DNA from: Coleophoma eucalyptorum
Lineage: Eukaryota > Ascomycota > Leotiomycetes > Helotiales > Dermateaceae
Direction: 5' to 3'
DNA: 64,000 nt
NCBI GenBank assembly: GCA_026120035.1
Contig: JALRME010000015.1
Coordinates: 613,830 to 677,829, forward strand
Shown here: positions 57,701 through 64,000 of the stretch, piece after piece
Layout of the letters: every line of letters begins with the position of its first letter
Numbering within the stretch: position 1 is the stretch's first letter
Position numbers and translations under genes: made by a program
The notes under the pieces: model-generated
Databases searched by the model: none
What the model was told of the DNA's origin: nothing
Seen by the model: the letters and a program-made list of their open reading frames with translations, nothing else

Positions 57701-60700
57701 TCTTGACCTTGGGTTCAAACCTAGCCAGGAGCCTTGTGCTTGGAGACTAGTCGACATCGTAACGTGGTCAATAATCACACCCTTGGGAACTCCTGTACTG
57801 CCTGATGTGTGTATCAGCCAAGATGCGTCACTCGGTCGCACTCCAGTCTCTGGGACCCGAGTTTGAGCTGGAAGCTGTTCAAACAGTTCTGTGTCCACAG
57901 TCACTAGCCGCAAATCTGGCTCTGTAACTATTTTGGCAAGTCGTTGCTTCTGTTTGTTGTCAACAAGAATGATGGATGCTTCAGAGTTGCGTACGATAGT
58001 GTCGATACGCGCAAGTGGATGTGATGTTCCTAACGGCATTATGGCAGCTCCTGCTTGCATGATGGAAAGCATTGCAACAGATCCCCACTTTGATTTGTCC
58101 ATGCAGATTCCTACAACGCTCCCTGCACCCACTCCAATTGCAACAAGGTGGTGTGCAAGGCTTGCGGCGTTGTTGAAGAATTCGCTATAAGTAAGGTCAC
58201 CATCCCATGCATTTACTGCGGGGGCAGTTGGAGTCTTCTCGACTTGTACTTGCACCATTTCGTGGATACATTTCTCCAGTTGGGGTGGAATGGTCGAATT
58301 CCATGCCAAAACTTGTTGCAAGTCTTCTTTCCCAATCGTCATTATGTCCTCAACTCGACAGGATCTGCCTGCTACGTTGTAAAGCCGTTCAACGACACAA
58401 GCAAAGAAATCAATTACACGTTTTAATTGCGCCGAAGGAATGACATCCTTGTCGTAATGAACATCTACCACGACCTCGTGCGAAGAAAGCTTACATTCGA
58501 CGGTGAGGCCGTAGCTATTAAAGGGTTCGATGGGCATTGATACCGAGTCGAGCCCTGGGAATTCCAGTTGTGCATTGCTATCGCTGTCGGCAGCTGGCTG
58601 GATCACTAGCAGATTTCGCAAGTCTATCGCAGGCCCGAGTTCTGGTGCCAAGGCCTTGATTCCCTGTAGCCCTGTGTGTTCGTAGTCAATCATGTTCACC
58701 GCTTGTAGTTGAACTGTCTCTAAGAATTCAGCAACTGATTGTTTCAAATCCACAGATATCCTCAATGGTACTGTAGTGATAGTTGGTGCTGGTATATCAG
58801 TTATTTGCCACACTGGAGCATTCCGACCTGATACTGTTGCAGCGAACACTACGTCGCTATGGCCTGCATATTGGCTCAATACCAAGGCCCAGGCAGCGCG
58901 GATAACATTGGATATCACCACAGTGTCTGAATATTCGTCATCTGGGAGTGTGATAGCACGACTGAGGTTGTCTCGTGGTAAGGGTTGATAGTCAGGTCGT
59001 GGCAAGGATGGCCAGTCTGTCATAACATCACCCTGGAGTTGGTTTCTCCAGTACGCTGCGGTAGTATCCTCATCAGGCCGGCCAAATTCAAGATACCGAA
59101 TAAATCGTGAGAATGGAACGAATGACTGTGGACCTCCACCGTTGTAAAGGTCAATGAGTCGTCTCCCAAGAGCGCGGAGCGTCCAACCATCGTACAAGGA
59201 ATGGTGAGATGTCCATACAAAGTAGATCTCACCAGATGATTGTTCGATCAAGCCATACCGTACTAATGGCTGACCAGGAGACATCCCTGCTCTGCGATCA
59301 GCTTTCAAAAACCCGTCCAGATCCGTGCCATATTGCCAAGCGATTCTGTCATTGACCACGACTTGGAGCCCGCGAGGGGCAACCAAAAGTCGAGTACGGA
59401 GGATATGAGCTTCGTCAGTTAGAGCCTGCCAGGCTGCCTTGAATTTGGCTTGATCTATTTTTTTGCCCAAGGTATACACTTGTCGGCTAACATAAGCGGC
59501 AGGCTGTCTTGCCGTGATAGCCATGAGGCCTTCCTGTAGGGGTGTTGAGGGATAGATGTCCTCAATCTGATTGACGGCAACGCCACATTGCATTGCAATT
59601 TCCGTCAAGAGCCTCTGCTTCTCCTCAGGGTTGCAGCTAGCTACATCCTCCCAAAGTTCGAAAGGTAGTGGATTCTCCTCTATCTCGATGCTTTCGTCAA
59701 GCAAACGATTGCTTAGTGTATTGGCCAAGTCAGCAAGCTGGGGGTGCTGGAATATGTCTGCAACAGTGAGTTGAAGCTCACGAGCGTATGCTGCTGCCAC
59801 TATGCGCATTGCCGTCACTGAGTCTCCACCTAATTGAAAAATGTTGTCATTCATGCCAACAGTTTCAACGCTAATACCAAGAGCATCAGCCCAAAGACCT
59901 TGAAGTCGCCGTTCCAACTCAGTTTCTGGGGCTTGCTTTGACTCCGTACCGCTAGGCAAATACTGTTGCAGGGTTTCAGGTGCGAGAGTGGTAATAACAG
60001 CTCGAACAGCTCGTCGGTCAAGCTTATTCGAGGCATTGATGGGCATTTGAGCCAGGGGCAAGTAGAAAGTCGGGACCATATACGATGGCAGAACGTGGCT
60101 AAGTGATGTACGTAGCTTTTCAAACGCGGCCTGAAGTCTGGATGTCGGAAGTAATGCACCAGAAGCTAGGACCTCAGCGCTGCGAAAATGCTCGCTTGTA
60201 TTCTTAAAATCCATCACAGCCACAAGTCGTATCTGCTCACTATGAACACCTTGCTCAATTTTCTCGACGGAAACAGTCCGAGTATCAGCTAGCTGCTGCT
60301 TAATCTGGTATTCAATCTCGCCAATTTCAACTCGTTGACCGCGGATCTTGACCTGAAGATCTTGGCGACCGAGGTACGTAAGGGTACCATCTGCATTTTG
60401 TCTGACTAAATCTCCTGTTCGGTACATACGACGTTTAGATAGGCCTAGTCTCTTAGCAAAATCAGGGTCTGTCACAAAGGACAAGTTTGTCTTCTCATTG
60501 TCGTTCAGATATCCTCGAGCCTGGATTGGACCTTCAATTAAAAGTTCTCCCGGGGCGCCGATAGGGCATAGATAGTTGTAGTTGGTGGTATCTGTAACCC
60601 AAAAGCAGCATGCTAATGGCAACCCCACGTTGGACGCCTGACTGATCTCTTTAACTGGCTTGCTGCATGATGAATTGATCGAACATTCAGAGGGCCCGTA

Positions 60701-63700
60701 AGAGTTGAAAATAGTAACGTGCTTTGACCAAAGCCCTACTGCAGTAGGAGTAACTGCTTCACCAGCAAGGATCATGGTCCGTAATGAAGGTAATTCTTCC
60801 GGCACAAGCATTGAAGCAACGGTCGATGTGAAATTTGCAAAGTTGACGTTCATCAAAACCATCGCCATAGTAAGGTTATTGACACGGTCATGTTCCGAGG
60901 GAATGCAAACACAACCACCCATGCAGAAGGTCGTGAAAATATCCTGGATAGCAGCATCGAATGTATGGGCTGCAAATTGAATCGTTCGAGTGTTGGTATC
61001 CATCCCAAATGCAGATCCATGGGCTTGAAGACTGGTGCTCAGTGCTCTATGCTCTAGCATGACACCTTTAGGCTTGCCTGTACTTCCAGAGGTATAGACC
61101 ACCCAGGCCAGATTGCGAGGTTTTACCTCTGTCTGCAACACTTGTATCTCATTCTTATCCTGAATCGACAGATATTCAATGAGCTTTGCATCAACACTGA
61201 TAAATGTGGCATTTAACCCAGCCAGTCTCTCTTTCTGCGTAGCATCGACCAGAACCACGGAAGATGCTGAGTCTTCTAAAATGCCACTGATACGAGTTAA
61301 GGGATGAGCGACGCCTAGAGGTACAACCACACCGCCGGCATACATTATGGCCAGCATAGCAACAACAGCCCATTTCGACTTGTCCATACATACTCCTATC
61401 ATTTGCTCCGGTCCCACATTTAGCTCGTCTTTAAGATAAACTGCTAGGGACGTGGCTAATCTGGATAGTTCGCTGTAAGTGAGATCACCATCCCATCCGC
61501 AGATTGCAGGCGCTGTTGGCCTGGCGGCGACATGAAAATTCACTAAATCATGTACACAGCCCTCTGCATATGAAGGTACCATCGTGTTCCACGCCAGTAT
61601 TTGGCGTTCATCGTCTGCATTCAGCTGAATGCTTTGTAATGAGCATTCACTGCAGGCAGGGGCATGAAATTGTTTGACAACATACTCGAACTGGTCAAGT
61701 ACTCTTTCTGTAAAGGAAGTCGATATGACATTTTTATCATAGCGTGCCTCAACTTCGATGACACCCGGTCCTAGCGTGCATTCAAGATGGATCCCGAAGC
61801 TATCAAAGTCCTCGAACGGTACTGGTAGCGCTTCTAGTCCTGGAAATTCAAGGCGATCATCGCTTTCAGCCGCAATTTGAACCACAAGAACATTACGAAG
61901 TTCCAAGGCCGTAGCTGCTTCAGGCACAAGTGTTTTGATCTTTTGCAGCCCGGTGTGCTCGTAACGAATCATTGCGGTTGATTGTTCTTGAACAGCTTGG
62001 ATGAACTGTTTCACAGTAATGGTAGGGTTTGCTTGCACTCTGACAGGAACGGTAGTCAAAGTCGGACCCGCAATCTCTCCTATTTGCCAGACTGGAGCAT
62101 TGCGGCCGGAGACAGAGGCTGCAAACACAACATCTTGATGTCCAGTATACTGTGCCATCACTAAGGCCCAGGCAGCACGGAGTATGTTAGAAGTCAGAAT
62201 ATCTTTACTAGGATCTCCCAAACCTCTAATTGTCTGCCTTGCTCGATGTTGTGGCTTTGGCTGGTAATCGATGCTAGGCAGTGGTGGCCAGTCAGCCATC
62301 ACGTCGCCCTGTAGTTGTTCTCGCCAGTAAGTTGCCACCGTGGACTGGTCACTTTGAGTGAGATATTTAATGAAACGTGAATATGGTATCGAAAGAGGCG
62401 TTTGATAGGTGACATCTTTTATGTTGATGTAGGTCTCAACGAGGCGTCGGCAGATTGAACGCATAGTCCAACCATCATAAATACTGTGATGAGCTGTCCA
62501 GACAAAGAAGCATTCACCGGTTACTTGCTTGATAAGGCCATATCTTAACAGTGGCTGGCCAAGGGTGATTCCCTCGCGCCGGTCTTGGTTCACATACGCA
62601 TCGAGGTCTGTACACAGCCGCCACACGATGGGGTCACGAACCACAACCTGCATTGACCGGCCATCTTGCGCGATTAAGAGTCGAGTCCGAAGGATTGGGG
62701 TTGCATTGCTCAGCATCTCCCAGGCCTTTTGAAATCTATCAATGTCGATCACCGTGGTGTCGAGTGCGTAGATCTGTCGGCTTACGTAGGCAGCGGACTG
62801 CCTTGTTGTGATTGCTATCATACCTTCTTGGAGGGGCGTACATGGGTAGATGTCTTCGATCTGATTCACTGTAACATTGCATGTAGATGCAAATTTTGCC
62901 AGCAGTTGGTCCTCATCGAACGCCTCGTTCGTTGTGCTTGACCAGAGAGAGAATGGTTCCGGGTCTTCTTCTTCAGATAACTCATTTTCACTTGTTCGTT
63001 CAACCAAAATTTGCGCCAAATCTGACAAGCGAGGATGAGAAAATATATCTGCAACGCTCATTCTCAGTTTACGAGCTTCGCTCATAGCCACAATACGCAT
63101 AGCAGCTACTGAGTCACCCCCGATCTGGAAGAAGTTGTCATGAGCGCCTACTCTGTCCATGCTGACACCCAGGGCTTCAGCCCAAAGCGCTTGTAGTCCA
63201 TGTTCCATATCAGTTGATGGTGATATTTTTGCTTCTCCATTCATATACTCTTGTAGGTTATTGGCTGGCAGAGCTTCTAGCATGTTCCTCAAGGTCCTAC
63301 GATCAAGTTTACCGGATATGTTTCGGGGCATTTCAGCGACAGATACATATGCTGATGGCACCATATATCCTGGTAGTACTTGAAACAAAGATCCGTTGAG
63401 TTTGTTGAAGGCTTCACGTACTGCCTCGGTCGGAGTAAGCATACCGAAAGAAGTGACCTCTCCAGTGCGATACTTGCTTTCATCCGCGAAGTCAATGGCT
63501 GCAACCAATACTGGCTGGCCTTGTGTTCCTAGCTTCAGTAGCTCCACAGCGACCGTGCGAGTGCCTGTGAGATGTTGTGAAATCTGGGACTCAATTTCTC
63601 CGATCTCAACCCGCTGACCCCGTATCTTCACCTGCATGTCACGCCGTGCAACGTAAACCAGTGACCCGTCGTGCTTCTGACGCACAATATCGCCAGAACG

Positions 63701-64000
63701 ATACATTCGAAGTCCACGTGGTAGATCGAGCTGGCTTGTAAAGGTAGGGTCGACAAGGAAAGCAGCACTAGTTTTGCTCTCATCATTCAGATAACCTCGG
63801 GCTAATTGAGGGCCTTCAATCAGGAGCTCACCCGGAGCTCCAATTGGGCACAATTTGTTGTAGTCGTCTATTTCAACTACCCAGAGGCGCGTTCCAATAG
63901 GAAAGCCAATGTTATGAAGTTCGTTGGTACTTGCGGTTGGCCCTGCTGCAGTAGAGAAGATTGAACATTCTGACGGACCATAACAATTGAAAAGACTGAC
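54716..64000 (-). CDS. Nonribosomal peptide synthetase, C-terminal 3094 residues (EcdA/GLNRPS4-like), 5' part outside window
   Basis: Open without introns to the right edge, where it is cut inside an adenylation domain. Visible order (residues counted from the edge): A partial (1-210, Y-G-P-S-E-C at the edge), T (Ser near 297), C (H-H-S-I-Y-D-G-W near 504), A (about 815-1315, Y-T-S-G-S-T-G-K-P-K-G), T (Ser near 1393), C (H-H-S-L-Y-D-G-W near 1599), A (about 1915-2435, H-T-S-G-S-T-G-V-P-K-G), T (Ser near 2486), and a terminal condensation-like domain (T-H-A-E-Y-D-A-H-S near 2700), then a ~100-residue acidic tail. There are no methyltransferase, epimerase or thioesterase domains. This is what the end of a six-module echinocandin synthetase with a cyclising C-terminal domain should look like, so these would be the end of module 4 and all of modules 5 and 6. 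It assembles and cyclises the lipohexapeptide in the cytosol. Confidence 0.92.
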   Translation of the reverse strand, partial: VSLFNCYGPSECSIFSTAAGPTASTNELHNIGFPIGTRLWVVEIDDYNKLCPIGAPGELLIEGPQLARGYLNDESKTSAAFLVDPTFTSQLDLPRGLRMYRSGDIVRQKHDGSLVYVARRDMQVKIRGQRVEIGEIESQISQHLTGTRTVAVELLKLGTQGQPVLVAAIDFADESKYRTGEVTSFGMLTPTEAVREAFNKLNGSLFQVLPGYMVPSAYVSVAEMPRNISGKLDRRTLRNMLEALPANNLQEYMNGEAKISPSTDMEHGLQALWAEALGVSMDRVGAHDNFFQIGGDSVAAMRIVAMSEARKLRMSVADIFSHPRLSDLAQILVERTSENELSEEEDPEPFSLWSSTTNEAFDEDQLLAKFASTCNVTVNQIEDIYPCTPLQEGMIAITTRQSAAYVSRQIYALDTTVIDIDRFQKAWEMLSNATPILRTRLLIAQDGRSMQVVVRDPIVWRLCTDLDAYVNQDRREGITLGQPLLRYGLIKQVTGECFFVWTAHHSIYDGWTMRSICRRLVETYINIKDVTYQTPLSIPYSRFIKYLTQSDQSTVATYWREQLQGDVMADWPPLPSIDYQPKPQHRARQTIRGLGDPSKDILTSNILRAAWALVMAQYTGHQDVVFAASVSGRNAPVWQIGEIAGPTLTTVPVRVQANPTITVKQFIQAVQEQSTAMIRYEHTGLQKIKTLVPEAATALELRNVLVVQIAAESDDRLEFPGLEALPVPFEDFDSFGIHLECTLGPGVIEVEARYDKNVISTSFTERVLDQFEYVVKQFHAPACSECSLQSIQLNADDERQILAWNTMVPSYAEGCVHDLVNFHVAARPTAPAICGWDGDLTYSELSRLATSLAVYLKDELNVGPEQMIGVCMDKSKWAVVAMLAIMYAGGVVVPLGVAHPLTRISGILEDSASSVVLVDATQKERLAGLNATFISVDAKLIEYLSIQDKNEIQVLQTEVKPRNLAWVVYTSGSTGKPKGVMLEHRALSTSLQAHGSAFGMDTNTRTIQFAAHTFDAAIQDIFTTFCMGGCVCIPSEHDRVNNLTMAMVLMNVNFANFTSTVASMLVPEELPSLRTMILAGEAVTPTAVGLWSKHVTIFNSYGPSECSINSSCSKPVKEISQASNVGLPLACCFWVTDTTNYNYLCPIGAPGELLIEGPIQARGYLNDNEKTNLSFVTDPDFAKRLGLSKRRMYRTGDLVRQNADGTLTYLGRQDLQVKIRGQRVEIGEIEYQIKQQLADTRTVSVEKIEQGVHSEQIRLVAVMDFKNTSEHFRSAEVLASGALLPTSRLQAAFEKLRTSLSHVLPSYMVPTFYLPLAQMPINASNKLDRRAVRAVITTLAPETLQQYLPSGTESKQAPETELERRLQGLWADALGISVETVGMNDNIFQLGGDSVTAMRIVAAAYARELQLTVADIFQHPQLADLANTLSNRLLDESIEIEENPLPFELWEDVASCNPEEKQRLLTEIAMQCGVAVNQIEDIYPSTPLQEGLMAITARQPAAYVSRQVYTLGKKIDQAKFKAAWQALTDEAHILRTRLLVAPRGLQVVVNDRIAWQYGTDLDGFLKADRRAGMSPGQPLVRYGLIEQSSGEIYFVWTSHHSLYDGWTLRALGRRLIDLYNGGGPQSFVPFSRFIRYLEFGRPDEDTTAAYWRNQLQGDVMTDWPSLPRPDYQPLPRDNLSRAITLPDDEYSDTVVISNVIRAAWALVLSQYAGHSDVVFAATVSGRNAPVWQITDIPAPTITTVPLRISVDLKQSVAEFLETVQLQAVNMIDYEHTGLQGIKALAPELGPAIDLRNLLVIQPAADSDSNAQLEFPGLDSVSMPIEPFNSYGLTVECKLSSHEVVVDVHYDKDVIPSAQLKRVIDFFACVVERLYNVAGRSCRVEDIMTIGKEDLQQVLAWNSTIPPQLEKCIHEMVQVQVEKTPTAPAVNAWDGDLTYSEFFNNAASLAHHLVAIGVGAGSVVGICMDKSKWGSVAMLSIMQAGAAIMPLGTSHPLARIDTIVRNSEASIILVDNKQKQRLAKIVTEPDLRLVTVDTELFEQLPAQTRVPETGVRPSDASWLIHTSGSTGVPKGVIIDHVTMSTSLQAQGSWLGLNPRSRFLQFSNYTFDNVITDTFATTIFGGCVCVPSEEARMNNLAEFMATSNISVAMLTSTVARQISPIQVPSLQTLILTGEPVRADVVSTWLDHADIYNAYGPTEGSMSTCTEPFTSPNQVTNIGFPLATRAWITQPDHSQLCPIGAPGELFIEGPLLARGYLKDPEKTNASFIIDPEFIKRLGLRNRRVYRTGDLVRQNEDGSLLYLGRRDLQVKIRGQRVEVGEIEHQIIRNLPGAELVAVELLRQGTEGEQLNLIAAVEFAQDSEHRRGSENIPGPQILAPTDALRDDFARLRGLLYQVLPPYMMPSAYVPTANLDRNLSGKLDRRELRKLLGTLSRQELQQYLAGEGSKVAPSTHMEQRLQILWAEALDVRPEQVGAHDNFFQIGGDSVVAMRVVAASHSQNLNLRVADIFQHSCLSDLALVLTNRLTHQIYDSEDDSTPFTLINTEERDDFIQRVACSLSDCAVQDIVDVLPTTDFQSSTVATALTAPKSGVSHFLLDGNGPCDVQALKESCFDLIRITDTLRTAYVFDQGKLFQVIQASFEPEIKTYQTDLSLEAVTAEIVSKDMFQPIGLGKPFTQIAIIQEIGTLRHRIILRLTHAEYDAHSMGIIWRNLGSLYEGVPTKPQAKFSDFLYSQRQSINADTYQYWRDLFKGSSMPAISSSTKTIGHYPLRVNQDLSHTIELTEAKIEGITNAMLIKSAWSLVLCQFLSITDIVFAETVSTRTTVDPSLMDAMGCCVTLLPVRVALERGWKIKELLQMMRDQQVQSMEHAQLGFREILHECTDWPTSTRFTSAINHISGQDSTFSMRGAEYNISALEINDPLWTIDVGITTIQRGNELDIRLSYLPANISETVAVGLLDALRDTLLLISNDPLQPIEQMLLLASGKVLQNRPSVTKEIYQSLPDYTNHDESKESLAYMELKQTPQWDLVLRDRRGHLEDKSASFSERGGDLLDAIYLSSLFGENERHASVNSILRGSKQEECELGDHDQSNGH
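55000..56380 (-). other. NRPS terminal condensation-like (CT) domain region
   Basis: Follows the last thiolation domain. The active-site motif is H-A-E-Y-D-A-H-S, a variant of H-H-x-x-x-D-G typical of fungal C-terminal condensation domains that form the macrocycle in place of a thioesterase. Confidence 0.75.
56700..58250 (-). other. NRPS module 6 adenylation domain region
   Basis: Core motifs A3 (S-G-S-T-G-V-P-K-G), A5 (N-A-Y-G-P-T-E) and A8 (K-I-R-G-Q-R-V-E) are present. Pocket residues read by hand against GrsA: D-N-T-M-I-T-A-M-S. By position it should accept proline or 4-methylproline. Confidence 0.65.
60050..61560 (-). other. NRPS module 5 adenylation domain region
   Basis: Core motifs A3 (S-G-S-T-G-K-P-K-G), A5 (N-S-Y-G-P-S-E) and A8 (K-I-R-G-Q-R-V-E) are present. 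Pocket residues read by hand: D-A-Q-N-I-A-S-I-N. The first three match the D-A-Q start of known glutamine codes. Confidence 0.65.

Noticed and set aside
1..64000. tRNA, rRNA or intact transposon genes
   Set aside because: No cloverleaf box pairs, rRNA-like blocks, terminal repeats with transposase, or reverse transcriptase motifs were seen; faint decayed repeats in AT-rich spacers could not be supported.

Overview
The window is filamentous-fungal nuclear DNA. Genes are split by short introns (about 45-80 nt, GT-AG, with CTRAC/CTAAC-like branch points), promoters are long, and families are ascomycete ones (Zn2Cys6 regulator, PTH11-like protein, GPI wall protein). Its main content is most of an echinocandin-type lipohexapeptide cluster. 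Because the homotyrosine genes lie inside the cluster instead of at a second locus, it looks like the leotiomycete (pneumocandin / FR901379) arrangement rather than the Aspergillus one. No organism name can be proven from the sequence alone.

Layout. 0.4-14.7 kb is a flank of ordinary genes: a GPI-anchored repeat protein, a Zn2Cys6 regulator, a secreted GH78-like rhamnosidase, a TLC-Lgt membrane fusion, a histidine acid phosphatase and a PTH11-like membrane protein. 14.7-17.5 kb is an AT-rich gene desert. From 17.5 kb the cluster runs to and beyond the right edge: an orphan nuclear-type protein (candidate regulator), 2OG oxygenase, acyl-AMP ligase, 2OG oxygenase, proline-hydroxylase-like 2OG oxygenase, then four leucine-pathway paralogues in one direction (htyB, htyA, htyC, htyD), two divergent P450s, a thioesterase, a fourth 2OG oxygenase, a 14-exon ABCC transporter, and the last 3094 residues of an NRPS.

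How they work together (family knowledge from the echinocandin B and pneumocandin pathways). HtyA-D extend a 4-hydroxyphenylpyruvate-derived keto acid by one carbon and transaminate it to homotyrosine. The oxygenases and P450s hydroxylate homotyrosine, proline, ornithine and glutamine and convert leucine to 4-methylproline. The ligase loads the fatty acyl chain onto the NRPS, whose terminal condensation-like domain cyclises the hexapeptide. The thioesterase probably clears misloaded thiolation domains, and the ABC transporter exports the product. A hand-read pocket code of the second-last module (starting D-A-Q) and the presence of four 2OG oxygenases both favour a hydroxyglutamine-containing, pneumocandin/FR901379-like product. 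No polyketide synthase is visible; it may lie beyond the right edge or be absent.

Exon boundaries were worked out by hand from splice motifs, reading frame and family alignment memory; every spliced total is a whole number of codons. No RNA genes, CRISPR arrays or intact transposons were seen.
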